Of a stretch of DNA of 64,000 bases, positions 47,172 to 57,426 are shown in pieces. The position numbers and the translations under genes are program-made. Within the stretch, counting starts at the first letter, position 1, and each line of letters begins with the position of its first letter. Below the pieces are notes generated by a model, which was not told the DNA's origin, did no database searches, and was given only the letters and a program-made list of their open reading frames with translations. This DNA comes from Methanococcus voltae (GTDB lineage Archaea; AGJL01; Methanococci; Methanococcales; Methanococcaceae). The DNA is taken from positions 372,001-436,000 of the forward strand of contig NZ_JAGGMO010000001.1 of assembly GCF_017875395.1 (NCBI RefSeq), given 5' to 3'.

Positions 47172-48578
47172 ATGGAATATTTATCAAATATGCAAAAAGC
47201 AATCGACGAAATCTTAAAACATAAAAACGACAATATTATTGTTTATACGCACATTGATACCGATGGGCTTAATTCACGCGTTGTATTGGAAGAAACATTA
47301 TCCCGACAGGGTATTTTTCCAGAATATAGATTTTTAAGGCAAATTGATTATGGAACCATAGGAGATATTCCTTTTGGCGATTATGATTTAGTTATATTTG
47401 CAGATTTAGGAAGTGGTCAAATCGATATGATTGATACACAAATAAAATCTATGAATATAAAACCTCCGAAAATAGTGATTTTTGACCATCACATTTGTCA
47501 ATTTACAAAAATGCCAGAATATATAACGAACGTTAACCCCTCACAGGATGGATTAAACGGTAGTATAGAACTTTGTGGTGCGGGCGTTTGTTATTTATTT
47601 GCGCGTGAATTAGACGATAATAATAAAGATTTATCCAAATATGCACTACTTGGCGCCATAGGTGACGTACAAAATTTAAACGGTAAATTAGAAGGATTAA
47701 ATAGAAAAATAATATTAAAGGATGCTTTAGAGTTGAATTTAGTATCTAGTTCACCCGATTTACAATTCTATGGAAAACACACACGACCACTATTTACTTC
47801 AATAAAATATTTTACAGACGTAAGAACTGATTTAACAGATAATGACTCTAGGATTATAAATTTTATAAACCATGTTAATAAAAAATATGATTCAGAAATA
47901 ACAAATACGAATTACATTTATCAATTGACAGAATCGCAAAAGAGAGCCGTTGGTTCTGAATTTTTTAAAAAATGCGTAAGGTATGTACCAAAAGAATGGA
48001 TATCATATCTTCCAAAGGTAATATTTGGAGAAAGTTACGAACTTTTAAATCATGAATCAGGTACTAGCTTTAGAAGTTTAGAAGAATATTCGACATGTAT
48101 AAATGCCTGCTCTCGGTATAACGAATATGAAGTACCCCTTGAAATATTAAAAGGCAATATGAGTTACGAATCTAAAATGCTTAAAATGTTAAGAAAGCAC
48201 AAAAGAAATCTTGCAAAATCAATGGATACTATTAAAAATAACGTAGAAGTAGTTCAAAAAGATAAATTCCAGTATTTTGAGGTATCAAATAATGAAATAC
48301 AAGGTAATATCGTAGGTATCATTGCTGGTATGTCATATTCTATAGAAAAAGTGGATTGGAAAAAGCCAATTTTCGCAATATCTGAACTTGATGAAGGTTA
48401 TAAGATATCTGCAAGATGTCCTAAGCTATTATCCTTTGCTGAAGATATTAATTTAGCAAAAGCAATAAATTATGCCTCTGAAAAAGTAGGCGGTACTGGA
48501 GGAGGTCACAAATTTGCTTGTGGGGCATATATACCAGATAAAAAAGATTTTGTGAAATATTTGGTTGAAAAAGTATAA
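47172..48578 (+). CDS. DHH-family RecJ-like phosphoesterase/nuclease
   Basis: 468 residues: a DHH domain with HIDTDGLNSR, FADLGSGQ and FDHH (about 109), and a C-terminal DHHA1 domain with VGGTGGGHKFACGAYI. Size and domains match archaeal RecJ homologues, one of which (GAN) works with the CMG helicase in replication; others act on short nucleotides. Which type this is cannot be decided from the sequence alone. GGTGTTTTC precedes ATG 47172. Confidence 0.85.
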   Translation: MEYLSNMQKAIDEILKHKNDNIIVYTHIDTDGLNSRVVLEETLSRQGIFPEYRFLRQIDYGTIGDIPFGDYDLVIFADLGSGQIDMIDTQIKSMNIKPPKIVIFDHHICQFTKMPEYITNVNPSQDGLNGSIELCGAGVCYLFARELDDNNKDLSKYALLGAIGDVQNLNGKLEGLNRKIILKDALELNLVSSSPDLQFYGKHTRPLFTSIKYFTDVRTDLTDNDSRIINFINHVNKKYDSEITNTNYIYQLTESQKRAVGSEFFKKCVRYVPKEWISYLPKVIFGESYELLNHESGTSFRSLEEYSTCINACSRYNEYEVPLEILKGNMSYESKMLKMLRKHKRNLAKSMDTIKNNVEVVQKDKFQYFEVSNNEIQGNIVGIIAGMSYSIEKVDWKKPIFAISELDEGYKISARCPKLLSFAEDINLAKAINYASEKVGGTGGGHKFACGAYIPDKKDFVKYLVEKV

Positions 48579-48803
48579 ATTATGGAAATATTATTAAATA
48601 AACTAAATAAACTAAATAAATTAAATAAATTAAATAGAATTAGATAAAATTAGATATATTATGAGACTAGTATATCAGTATATAATTAAACAATAAAAAT
48701 ATATATTTAAAAATTCATTCTATTTTAATTAAAATATTTTATTTGTATTTTTAATTAAATTATCAATTTTATAGATATTAATGTATAAATTAAAAGGGAT
48801 ATT

Positions 48804-50504
48804 ATGAACAAAAGATTTGGTAGTGTATTAAATATATCCAGAAAAGTTTCTGAAACGCGCGGTTCTTCAAGAAAATGGGAAAAAGAAGATAAAAAATCAG
48901 CGGATGAAAAAGGAGAATATAAAAAGAATAATAAATTTGAAAAAAATAATAAATCAAAGCCGAAAAGCAATCTTTTTGATTTGGAAGATTATGTTGATAA
49001 ATCCAAAAAGAGCGACAATCCAAAAAATAAAGGTAAAACATCCCCTAAATTTAAAGGTAAAAATCCGAATAAAAATGGGGATGCTAAAAATAATAAAAAT
49101 AATAAGAATATTAAAAAAGATGGTAAAAATAAAAGCTATATTGATAATAGTAATATTGAACCAAGAGAATCGTTACAAAAGAAGTTAAATTTAAAAACTA
49201 ATTTAGAAAGTTGGTACCCTGAATTTTACTACAAACAAGATGCAAAATTCGCGTCACCTCATGAATTAAATATACTATCTAAGCTCACCAACATAGATTT
49301 TAAGGACAATGTAGTCATATTGGAACGATTAAGTGGTATGGACTATAGAAAAAGAGTAATCTATGGTAAAAAACAGCTTGGAATTTTAGAATATGATTTA
49401 AAAGAATTAATCTGGCAATTTGTACCTAATCCAGAGTATTATATGTATCTCAACAAGTACAATATAGAATTAAAGCCAAGTAAAATGAGATTGAAAGGAA
49501 AATGGATAAAAGAAGAATACTTAGTGGAAGAGAAAGATAATTTAAAAGCCTATAACACCATTGTAAATGCTCCTGAAAATGATTTGGACTCACAAGTCAA
49601 AGATGTGGGCATAAAAATGGGTAATTTTGCAGGTCACGGTGTTAAATCAGGCGATAGGATAAAATTAAAAGATTTATCAAAAATATCTGATTTTGAAGAA
49701 GAAAAATTAAGTGAATATCTTGAAAAACGTTCAAAATATGTTGAAATATTGAAAAATAATTCATTGAAAATATTAAAACATATGATTGAAAAATATAAGA
49801 AAAAAGGATATGTCATAAATGCCTCATTCAGTGGTGGAAAAGATAGTTCGGTATCTACACTATTGGCTAAAGAAGTAATGCCCGATATCGAAGTAATTTC
49901 AATAGATACCGGTTTAGAATACCCTGAAACTATAGAATATATTAAAAAATTCTCAAAAAAATATGATTTAAATATGGACATAATCGATGGAGATAATTTC
50001 TGGGAGGACATATTAAGAAATGGGGTACCTACCAAAGATAATCGTTGGTGCAATAGCTCTTGTAAGTTAAATCCATTGAGAAGTTACTTAAAAAAGAAGT
50101 ATCCGGGTAAAAAAATATTGACAATAGATGGGTCTAGACAGTTTGAAAGTTTTACTCGTTCAAATCTAGATTATGAGAGAAATAGTAGCTTTATAGACTT
50201 CCAAACTACTGCATTCCCAATTTTAGACTGGAATGCTTTAGATATTTGGACATACATCTATAAAAATGACATACCGTACAACCCACTTTATGATGAAGGA
50301 TTCGAGAGAATTGGTTGTTACTTATGCCCTTCAGCATTAAACAGCGAGTTTAATAGGGTTAAAGAATTACATCCTGATTACTATAAACGTTGGAGCAAAT
50401 ATTTGTCCAAAAGATATAGTAAAGATGAAATAGACCGTGGATTTTGGAGATGGGATGAATTACCACCCAAAATGAAAGAATTAAAAAAAGAAATGGATAA
50501 TTAA
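48804..50504 (+). CDS. PAPS-reductase-like adenine nucleotide hydrolase with disordered N-terminus
   Basis: 566 residues. Residues 1-115 are Lys/Asn/Ser-rich and probably disordered. From about 335 the PAPS reductase fold shows the PP-loop SGGKDSS and IDTGLEYPET, then WCNSSCK and IGCYLCPSA with paired cysteines that may bind a cluster or zinc. The middle part (about 125-300) may hold a PUA-like RNA-binding fold, which would point to RNA thiolation rather than sulfate reduction. The actual reaction is unknown. Confidence 0.8.
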   Translation: MNKRFGSVLNISRKVSETRGSSRKWEKEDKKSADEKGEYKKNNKFEKNNKSKPKSNLFDLEDYVDKSKKSDNPKNKGKTSPKFKGKNPNKNGDAKNNKNNKNIKKDGKNKSYIDNSNIEPRESLQKKLNLKTNLESWYPEFYYKQDAKFASPHELNILSKLTNIDFKDNVVILERLSGMDYRKRVIYGKKQLGILEYDLKELIWQFVPNPEYYMYLNKYNIELKPSKMRLKGKWIKEEYLVEEKDNLKAYNTIVNAPENDLDSQVKDVGIKMGNFAGHGVKSGDRIKLKDLSKISDFEEEKLSEYLEKRSKYVEILKNNSLKILKHMIEKYKKKGYVINASFSGGKDSSVSTLLAKEVMPDIEVISIDTGLEYPETIEYIKKFSKKYDLNMDIIDGDNFWEDILRNGVPTKDNRWCNSSCKLNPLRSYLKKKYPGKKILTIDGSRQFESFTRSNLDYERNSSFIDFQTTAFPILDWNALDIWTYIYKNDIPYNPLYDEGFERIGCYLCPSALNSEFNRVKELHPDYYKRWSKYLSKRYSKDEIDRGFWRWDELPPKMKELKKEMDN

Positions 50505-50628
50505 ATCAAATAATTAATCAAATAAATATTCCAATATCTTAAGTTTTTACTTTTTTATTTTTTTACTTTTTATTTTTTACTTCATTATTTAATTTTATAA
50601 GATTGTAATTTTACAAAATTTCAATATT

Positions 50629-52305
50629 TTAAACTGGTATTGTAGCTTTTAATAAGCTGTTTGTTACCATTTCAGTTACTACTGCCACTATAGAAGATAT
50701 CCAAACCATAGTACTAAAGTGAAGTAGTGAAACTTGATAATGTCCACCATCCATTAATTTTATAAGATAAGACGAACATAACGCGTATATTATTAAAGTT
50801 CCATACATCATATAGGAAATAAATCCAAAGTCCGAAGGTGCTACTACGTGTACCATACTTAGCATTGTATCTGGAATATCTAAGCTAGAGTATAATCCAT
50901 TAACCATTGAAGCAACCCCATAAGATGCAAACAAAGTTAACGCCATACCGCCTGAAAGACCATACATAACTCCTGCAAACTGATTTACATTCTGATATTT
51001 AGAACGTCTTAATCTTAAAATTTTACGGAAGTTTTTACCTATGATATGGGATGCCTGACCTGAGTTACCACCTAAGTAAGTACATCTCTCGTACATCTCA
51101 GAAAAGAGCTGTATCAAGTAACTACAAGTATCGTGCCCAAAGTATTTCCATGATTTTTGACCGTTTATTCTTATGGACAGTCTTCTATGCAATGCAACTA
51201 GGTCCTTAGTAAGTGGCCCAAAGTCATTAGTACATAAGTAACCTAAAGATTCTAGAGTACCTCCACCTTTTGCACTTACTGAATCTCCCAAAGATCTTAA
51301 AAAGTCAGGGAAGTTGTTTTCCTTACGAATAACCAGCGATTCTTCACGTTGTGCCATGTAACCGCCCAACATTAACGGAGTCATAGCTATTGAAAATATT
51401 AATTCATAAGGTATGTTTAATAGCTGAGGTGCCTCATAAATATATTTTCCCCAGAACAGTGCGATTGAAGCGAATATTGTTAAACCTACTGAAGTTATGA
51501 GCCATTTTCTTAATTTTCTATCTATGGCAGTCGGCTTTTCGCCAGTATGCCACAATCTATCGTAAGGTAATTTATTTTTTATGCTATATATTAAAATTAC
51601 TTCAATTATCATAAATATAAAAATTGCAACAGTAACCATTGTTACAAAATCATAAGGTAACAAAAACGGTGCAATAATTGCAAATGTTACAAAGAACGAT
51701 ACTGAGGTTATAGCGCTTACATACATCTCTTTAAAGTTATCTAATGAGTACAAAGCCCTTTCATAAAACCCTGCATATTCGTCCATTACGATATCTTGCT
51801 CTCCTGCTAAAAATTCTTTTAACTCCTGACCGCTATCTATAGAATAAGCCATTCTGTCTAAAAAATCACCAAATTGGCTACTTGGAGTCCTATTTGCTAA
51901 AAATCTACAAGATTCTGCCAATGATTGATTCCATCGTTTAACTAACACGTATATCTTACGTGATTCCTCTGCAAGTTGACCCAATTCTTCTTTTTCTACA
52001 GACAGTAATTCTAAGAGTGCTTTATTATCTAAATCAGTTATGGACAATACTCCAAATTTAGTAATATACACATGCAATCTTTCATTTATTTTTTGCTTCT
52101 GGGAATCTAGTTCAATGTAGGGATATCCTAAAGCCCCGCCCAAAAGAAGTAGGGGTAATGCTAAAACCAAAAGCCTTGTAATTCCCTCAAAATATACGAA
52201 GCCCAAAACTACCATAAATAATGAGGCCACTACTGCAGGAAGTACAAATTTTAAGAAATAATCCTTTGGCTTTAATCCTACTCTTGGTAGTATATCTAAA
52301 ATCAT
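50629..52305 (-). CDS. flaJ: Archaellum membrane platform protein FlaJ (ArlJ)
   Basis: 558 residues of the TadC/FlaJ family with about nine hydrophobic segments and large cytoplasmic loops. It is the polytopic membrane anchor on which the FlaI ATPase works. It ends the fla cluster. ATG 52305 has GGTGGTTAA before it, 9 bp after flaI. Confidence 0.95.
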   Translation of the reverse strand: MILDILPRVGLKPKDYFLKFVLPAVVASLFMVVLGFVYFEGITRLLVLALPLLLLGGALGYPYIELDSQKQKINERLHVYITKFGVLSITDLDNKALLELLSVEKEELGQLAEESRKIYVLVKRWNQSLAESCRFLANRTPSSQFGDFLDRMAYSIDSGQELKEFLAGEQDIVMDEYAGFYERALYSLDNFKEMYVSAITSVSFFVTFAIIAPFLLPYDFVTMVTVAIFIFMIIEVILIYSIKNKLPYDRLWHTGEKPTAIDRKLRKWLITSVGLTIFASIALFWGKYIYEAPQLLNIPYELIFSIAMTPLMLGGYMAQREESLVIRKENNFPDFLRSLGDSVSAKGGGTLESLGYLCTNDFGPLTKDLVALHRRLSIRINGQKSWKYFGHDTCSYLIQLFSEMYERCTYLGGNSGQASHIIGKNFRKILRLRRSKYQNVNQFAGVMYGLSGGMALTLFASYGVASMVNGLYSSLDIPDTMLSMVHVVAPSDFGFISYMMYGTLIIYALCSSYLIKLMDGGHYQVSLLHFSTMVWISSIVAVVTEMVTNSLLKATIPV

Positions 52306-52314
52306 TTAACCACC

Positions 52315-53973
52315 TTATATTGGGAAAGGTAATCCCTCCAATCCATTTTCATAAAATTTCCAAATTATATCTAATACATCGTGATAATCGTAAATTTCTC
52401 TTGCAATCATCTCTTCAAGAATTCTAACCCTAAGGTTTAATTCATCATAAATTTCTCTTGGGTCTTCATAACCAGCCACAGTTGCAATTTTATCCTCTAA
52501 AATGTAACTGTTGTTTAAACCGGTAAAGTTATGAATATCTTTTTGAGGGTCCCATTCGAAAACACCTCTTGTGATAACACCGTCAACTTCCTTATAGTAC
52601 CCTTCTATCTCTTCAACAGCTACTACACGCCTTAAAAATCTACCTCGTGTATAAACAGCTAACTGGAATAATGCGATATTCAAGTTATCCATGAATGTTT
52701 GAGGAATATTAATAGGGTCCCCAGTAAGCCTTTGAATCATTTTCCTTACGTTCGCAGCGTGGAATGTAGAAAGTACAGGGTGACCTGTCTGCATAGCTTG
52801 GAAAGCAACTGCCCCTTCTACGGACCTAATTTCACCTACAATGATGTAATTTGGTCTTGATCTTAGTGCAGCTCTTAACAAGTCAAATAAAGTAACCCTA
52901 CTTTCTTCAGGGCCTCTTTCTCTTGTAAGTAACTGCTGCCATACTGGGTTAGGGGGTTTAACCTCTGCAGTATCCTCGCAGGAAAATACCTTAGATTTAG
53001 GCTTTATAAATGGCATTATGGCATTTAATGTCGTAGTTTTACCAGAAGCTGTCTCACCACATACGAAAATACTCATACCATATTCAAGACATAACCACAA
53101 ATAAGCTGCAATCTCTGGAGACATAGTACCCCAGCTGATAATTTGGGTTATACTTGTAGGAGTATCGGAGAATTTCCTTATTGTAAAAGAAGGACCTTTT
53201 AAAGAAACGTCATTAGAGTATAGGATGTTAATCCTTGAACCATCAGGCATTGAACCATCTACAATTGGCGTAGCATCAGATACTGGCCTACCCATCCTTT
53301 CACATAAGTTCTTTAAGTAATTTGACATGTCTCCATCGTCTTCCCATACGATGTTCGTAGGTAACATATCGAAAGTTTTGTGGACAAGTTGCGTATTCTT
53401 TGGACCGATAACGTGAATATCCTCAATTGTAGGGTCTCTTTTAATAGGTTCTAAGTTACCAATACCAATTAAATCACGTCTTAAAAGGTAAACAAACTTA
53501 TCCCTTTGAACTTTTGTTATTGCAATCGAATTTGAATTTTTTAATTTATCCACTAATCCAAATTTAGATTTTTTATTAGGATTATTTGCATTTTTATCAA
53601 CTTTTGTTACAGTATCAAAAATGTCAATTAAAACTTTTGAAAATTCATCATCACTTTCAGGAATTTCACTATAAGGTGCATATTCTAAAATTTTATCCAA
53701 AATTTCAAAATATTTTGCCCTTTCTGTAGCAGTATCCAATTTAGGTTCTATTGCAATATATCTTGTTCTTTGATTAGGTGAGCCATAAACATGGATGAAT
53801 AAGGGGTCACCAATTGGATAAATAACATTTGGATACTTAATACCTTTTAAATCGCCCAAACCTCCAATATCGGTAATATAATCTGGGACTTTCATGTATG
53901 TTTTCTTAAATCTATCAACGTATCTTTTTAAATGGGGGTTTTTCTTTTGTGCAGTGTTAAAATCATCAGCCAT
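52315..53973 (-). CDS. flaI: Archaellum ATPase FlaI (ArlI)
   Basis: 552 residues of the type II/IV secretion ATPase family. Walker A GETASGKTTT (about 305), Asp box and Walker B around VGEIRS, and a His box (GHPVLSTFHA) are visible. It powers both assembly and rotation of the archaellum. An Asn/Lys-rich segment (about 130-145) lies in the N-terminal domain. GGTGAGATA precedes ATG 53973. Confidence 0.96.
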   Translation of the reverse strand: MADDFNTAQKKNPHLKRYVDRFKKTYMKVPDYITDIGGLGDLKGIKYPNVIYPIGDPLFIHVYGSPNQRTRYIAIEPKLDTATERAKYFEILDKILEYAPYSEIPESDDEFSKVLIDIFDTVTKVDKNANNPNKKSKFGLVDKLKNSNSIAITKVQRDKFVYLLRRDLIGIGNLEPIKRDPTIEDIHVIGPKNTQLVHKTFDMLPTNIVWEDDGDMSNYLKNLCERMGRPVSDATPIVDGSMPDGSRINILYSNDVSLKGPSFTIRKFSDTPTSITQIISWGTMSPEIAAYLWLCLEYGMSIFVCGETASGKTTTLNAIMPFIKPKSKVFSCEDTAEVKPPNPVWQQLLTRERGPEESRVTLFDLLRAALRSRPNYIIVGEIRSVEGAVAFQAMQTGHPVLSTFHAANVRKMIQRLTGDPINIPQTFMDNLNIALFQLAVYTRGRFLRRVVAVEEIEGYYKEVDGVITRGVFEWDPQKDIHNFTGLNNSYILEDKIATVAGYEDPREIYDELNLRVRILEEMIAREIYDYHDVLDIIWKFYENGLEGLPFPI

Positions 53974-53988
53974 TATCTCACCTACTTA

Positions 53989-54681
53989 TTATGCCACTGA
54001 GGATATCTCTACTGCAATTCCAAGTCCTGGGTCAACTCTAAATACCATTACTTTTTGGAATGGTCCTGCAGCCATGTTATATTTTACTATTTTGGCAGAA
54101 TTTTTAAGATTGCCACCGAAAGAGAATGTTTCAGTTTTTATAACCATTGTAGCAGCAGTTCTCAACATTGTCACTACTTGGTCGGAAAGTTCTTTTGGAT
54201 TTATTGTATATACAATAATCTTATTCATTGACGCTATCCTCTTTAAAAAAGACATTAAATCGCCTACTTGGACTTCGCTTGCGTCATTAGATATTAATGT
54301 GGAAAGAGAATCAAAAATAATAATATCTTTTTCATAAAATGCTCTTGTGGTCATTGATTTTTTTATAAAATCATCCTTTTGAGTATTATCTGAAATTAAA
54401 GGATAAACAGGAATATATAATAAATTACCATTTAATAATTTCTTGTTTATCATATATTTCAAAGAAGTCATTTGTTTAACAAATTCTGTGGTGGTCGATT
54501 GTGTAGAAATATAAGATAATGAATATGAATTTTGTAAAAAGCCGTAGCTAAGCCTTTGGGAAAGTATGGATTTACCAGAAGATTCCTCGCCTTCTATGTG
54601 TATAATACTACCATAAGGGATACCTCCCCCAAAACGCTTATGGACATCGTCTCTTTCAAGCTCTATTTTAGCATATTTCAT
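53989..54681 (-). CDS. flaH: Archaellum RecA-like regulator FlaH (ArlH)
   Basis: 230 residues of the KaiC/RecA-like fold: Walker A GEESSGKS (about 32-39) and Walker B IIIFDSLS (about 120). FlaH binds ATP and forms a ring with FlaI. The catalytic Glu of active RecA ATPases is absent, as in other FlaH proteins. The frame begins with GTG 54690 but GGTGGTCCTA selects ATG 54681. Confidence 0.93.
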   Translation of the reverse strand: MKYAKIELERDDVHKRFGGGIPYGSIIHIEGEESSGKSILSQRLSYGFLQNSYSLSYISTQSTTTEFVKQMTSLKYMINKKLLNGNLLYIPVYPLISDNTQKDDFIKKSMTTRAFYEKDIIIFDSLSTLISNDASEVQVGDLMSFLKRIASMNKIIVYTINPKELSDQVVTMLRTAATMVIKTETFSFGGNLKNSAKIVKYNMAAGPFQKVMVFRVDPGLGIAVEISSVA

Positions 54682-54845
54682 TAGGACCACCGATATGTGT
54701 AAATTTTAATAAAAATAATTTTTTCTAATTCATAAACATAATAAACATTGCACATTTGCAATTCAATATAATAACAAAATGAATATTATTAATCAGTATG
54801 AAACTGATAATAATTAATAATTGTATTGTAAAGTATAAATTTAAT

Positions 54846-55298
54846 TTAAACTATTTCTCCGGTAAAAGTTCTTGCAATACCTTCACTAGTTACAACTTTA
54901 AACCTATGGTAACCACTTGTGTTGTAGGTTATGTGTAACTTACCAACTTTAGAGCTACCTAGCACCCTAACAGAGCTATCGCCGTCAACATAAGTATTGG
55001 ATATTTCTACAGGATTTCCATCAACTAATACACTTATAACTTCTTTATCAAAAGTTATAGGAGATTTACCCGTATTTTTTAGATATATCATTGTAGTATC
55101 TGTTCCATTCTTGAGAACATATCCAGGATCATTTATTATTTCAAAATCCTTCGTAAGTTGAGACGAAAGAGCATCACCTCTTTGTTCTAACCCTAATGAA
55201 ATTTTATGAGTGCTCGTTGCAAGAATTCCAGATACTGCTGCAGTGATTATCAAAACACTAACAAATAAAATGATTTCTGAAAATACATTCGAAGCCAT
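54846..55298 (-). CDS. flaG: Archaellum stator-type protein FlaG (ArlG)
   Basis: 150 residues: one N-terminal membrane helix (about 8-28, FSEIILFVSVLIITAAVSGIL in two parts) and a beta-rich extracytoplasmic domain. FlaG and FlaF form a complex that binds the S-layer and holds the motor. GGTGATTAT selects ATG 55298 (the frame extends to 55322). The 164-bp gap to flaH has no gene. Confidence 0.9.
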   Translation of the reverse strand: MASNVFSEIILFVSVLIITAAVSGILATSTHKISLGLEQRGDALSSQLTKDFEIINDPGYVLKNGTDTTMIYLKNTGKSPITFDKEVISVLVDGNPVEISNTYVDGDSSVRVLGSSKVGKLHITYNTSGYHRFKVVTSEGIARTFTGEIV

Positions 55299-55482
55299 AT
55301 AATCACCTTTGACAGCAGTCAAACAAAATAATTATTTTTTAATTTATATTTAATCAAATATTTGAGTAGTTATAAATTTTTATAAATCTTATATTTTCTA
55401 ATTTCTTGGCATATACAAATCTATAATATTAATATATATTTGTTTGTATGACCACAATCAAATTATATAATACTGTTGTATA

Positions 55483-55881
55483 TTACAATTTATAATAGTA
55501 TTTATTCCCGTATTCGGAAATTATGGAAATTCTACAAGGTGTCGATCCATTTATTGATATTTGAACCGTATCTAGTGGTGCTACATAACTTTGATTTGCA
55601 ATATAGGCTTTAGGCGTCCCATTGTACATAACAGTCCAATGTTCACAACTTAACGTTTCCGTACCATTGTTGGACAGTTTCAAAACTATATCATCACCTA
55701 ATTTTGTTATTTCAACAAATTCTAAATTTTCATTCATCTTACCCTGCAAACTTTCAGCATGCTGAGAATAAGCATTTGTAAATTTAGAGGATACAACATC
55801 CACTGAGCTGTAAAGATATACAGAACAGATCAGCAATGTTGTTAGTATCAAAACCGACCCTACAGTAGAACTAAATCCCAT
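55483..55881 (-). CDS. flaF: Archaellum stator-type protein FlaF (ArlF)
   Basis: 132 residues with an N-terminal membrane helix (about 8-25) and a small beta domain outside. It pairs with FlaG to anchor the motor. Its ATG overlaps the end of flaE by 11 bp. A 184-bp gap separates it from flaG. Confidence 0.9.
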   Translation of the reverse strand: MGFSSTVGSVLILTTLLICSVYLYSSVDVVSSKFTNAYSQHAESLQGKMNENLEFVEITKLGDDIVLKLSNNGTETLSCEHWTVMYNGTPKAYIANQSYVAPLDTVQISINGSTPCRISIISEYGNKYYYKL

Positions 55882-56278
55882 AGTATTGCTCTGCTCCTTT
55901 CTTAATTCTTCTGATTTCCCATTCTAATTTATCTAATGCTTCAGAAGATACTTTTTTACCATTTAATCTTTCGATAAATAATAAAGATACTAAGTGGTCA
56001 GCAATAGTTAATTTTCCTACTGATGTTTCAATGTCGTCGTCATCTAATCCGATTCCTTTTGAGAATTTTAATAATTTAGCGATAGCTTTATCTGAAACCC
56101 ATCCTAAATTGTAATAGAATTCTAACACATCTGGAACGTTTGAATGACCAACTCTTTCACATAAGTACTCTAACCATTTGAATACAAAGATTGAGGAATA
56201 TGAGTCTTCAGGGATTGTTTCTAATTTTGCAGGTTTGTGGCTTTCAAGCAAGATTGACGATAATGTAGCAGTGTTCAT
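55871..56278 (-). CDS. flaE: Archaellum cytosolic ring protein FlaE (ArlE)
   Basis: 135 residues without a membrane segment, homologous to the C-terminal domain of FlaD: both have the PEDxxS...FKWLE(Y/F)L motif, a YY..L.W(V/I)S segment, DH(L/V)VSLL(F/Y)IE and E(I/W)xRIKK near the end. Part of the FlaCDE ring that connects motor and chemotaxis. GGAGTGAATTAT selects ATG 56278. Confidence 0.93.
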   Translation of the reverse strand: MNTATLSSILLESHKPAKLETIPEDSYSSIFVFKWLEYLCERVGHSNVPDVLEFYYNLGWVSDKAIAKLLKFSKGIGLDDDDIETSVGKLTIADHLVSLLFIERLNGKKVSSEALDKLEWEIRRIKKGAEQYYGI

Positions 56279-56346
56279 ATAATTCACTCCATTAATTCCT
56301 ATTATTTTTTAATAATTATACAATTTATAAGATATAATCAAATATA

Positions 56347-56742
56347 TTACAATGTTTGTAATTCATTTGCCCATTTTTTGATTCTTGTAATTTCTCTTTC
56401 CATTTCTTCAAGTTCATCCATTGAAATTGGTCTTCCAGCCAATTTTTCAATGTAGAGTAAAGAAACTACGTGATCTTCAGGGGTCATTGATTTACTTGCT
56501 TTCCACTCCATATCTTCGTGGAAATATTTCATATTTTTAGAGATTTTTAATAATTTATTTACTGATTTACCAGAAATCCATTTTAATGTATAGTAGTAGT
56601 CTAAAACATCTACTAAATTGTTTGTACCAACTCTGCTGATTAAAAATTCTAACCATTTGAATATAAGCATTGTTGACAATGTATCTTCTGGCAATTCGTG
56701 AAGTCTAGTATTTTCATTGATTTTAGCAATTTCTGACTCCAT
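56347..56742 (-). CDS. Internal translation product of flaD (FlaE-like domain alone)
   Basis: In frame with flaD: a perfect GGAGGT, 7-nt spacing and ATG at 56742 (MESEIAKINE...), giving 131 residues, about 15 kDa, made only of the FlaE-like domain. This is stronger than most true start sites in the window. Expression is inferred, but a short FlaD form of similar size was reported for M. voltae. Confidence 0.65.
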   Translation of the reverse strand: MESEIAKINENTRLHELPEDTLSTMLIFKWLEFLISRVGTNNLVDVLDYYYTLKWISGKSVNKLLKISKNMKYFHEDMEWKASKSMTPEDHVVSLLYIEKLAGRPISMDELEEMEREITRIKKWANELQTL

Positions 56743-57426
56743 ATTTTTTACCTCCACATAATCCATAGGAATTTTAACTTCATTTTCAAGACCTGTAGTT
56801 CTATCTAATTCTTTTTTAGGCTCAGGTAAGGATTCGATTTTTGCTGAATTATTTATTACTACATCACTATTGTAATTTTCAGAATCAATTGTATTAATTT
56901 CTGGATTTTCAATTAATTCTATCTCAGGAATCAATTCTTCTTCATAAATTGGTAATTCGTCGTCAGTATCAATTTCAGAAATTTCTATTTCATCTATTTC
57001 TTCAATTTTTTGAACATCTTCCAAAGTTTTTGGGCTTTCTAGTATTTTCGGAGATTCGACAGCTAAATCCAATTCATCTAAATTATCAATTTCCTTTTTA
57101 ATATCATCCGAAACCTTTGTTGCAGATGAAACAGTGGCTACTTTCATCAATGCATCTAATTTATGGCTTAAATCATTGATTTTATTAGTTAATTCAGCAG
57201 CTTTTTTATCTTCTGGTCTCTTACCAAAGTAAAGGTCTGAAACTCTATTTACGATTTTATTTAACTGATTTCGGGTCAAATTTCTGTTTTTTAAATTATT
57301 TTTCAATAATTCTACAATAAATGATGGAATCTTATGTCTTAATTCATCGAGATAGTCTTCCATTTCACTTTCTGTCATATACTCTTCTTCAAGAGAAGCG
57401 TAATCCATATCTACTTTACCAATCAT
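56347..57426 (-). CDS. flaD: Archaellum cytosolic ring protein FlaD (ArlD)
   Basis: 359 residues: a helical N-terminus (about 15-100), a long acidic linker rich in Glu/Ile/Pro (about 115-225) and a C-terminal FlaE-like domain (about 235-359). The start overlaps the flaC stop by 11 bp. Within the gene, GGAGGT (56750-56755) lies 7 nt before an in-frame ATG at 56742, which would give a separate 131-residue C-terminal protein; two FlaD forms have been described for M. voltae. Confidence 0.93.
   Translation of the reverse strand: MIGKVDMDYASLEEEYMTESEMEDYLDELRHKIPSFIVELLKNNLKNRNLTRNQLNKIVNRVSDLYFGKRPEDKKAAELTNKINDLSHKLDALMKVATVSSATKVSDDIKKEIDNLDELDLAVESPKILESPKTLEDVQKIEEIDEIEISEIDTDDELPIYEEELIPEIELIENPEINTIDSENYNSDVVINNSAKIESLPEPKKELDRTTGLENEVKIPMDYVEVKNMESEIAKINENTRLHELPEDTLSTMLIFKWLEFLISRVGTNNLVDVLDYYYTLKWISGKSVNKLLKISKNMKYFHEDMEWKASKSMTPEDHVVSLLYIEKLAGRPISMDELEEMEREITRIKKWANELQTL

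Noticed and set aside
48904-49188. 94-residue Lys/Ile-rich open frame inside the PAPS-reductase-like gene
   Set aside because: It is the shifted reading of a Lys/Asn-rich disordered region, a composition artefact.
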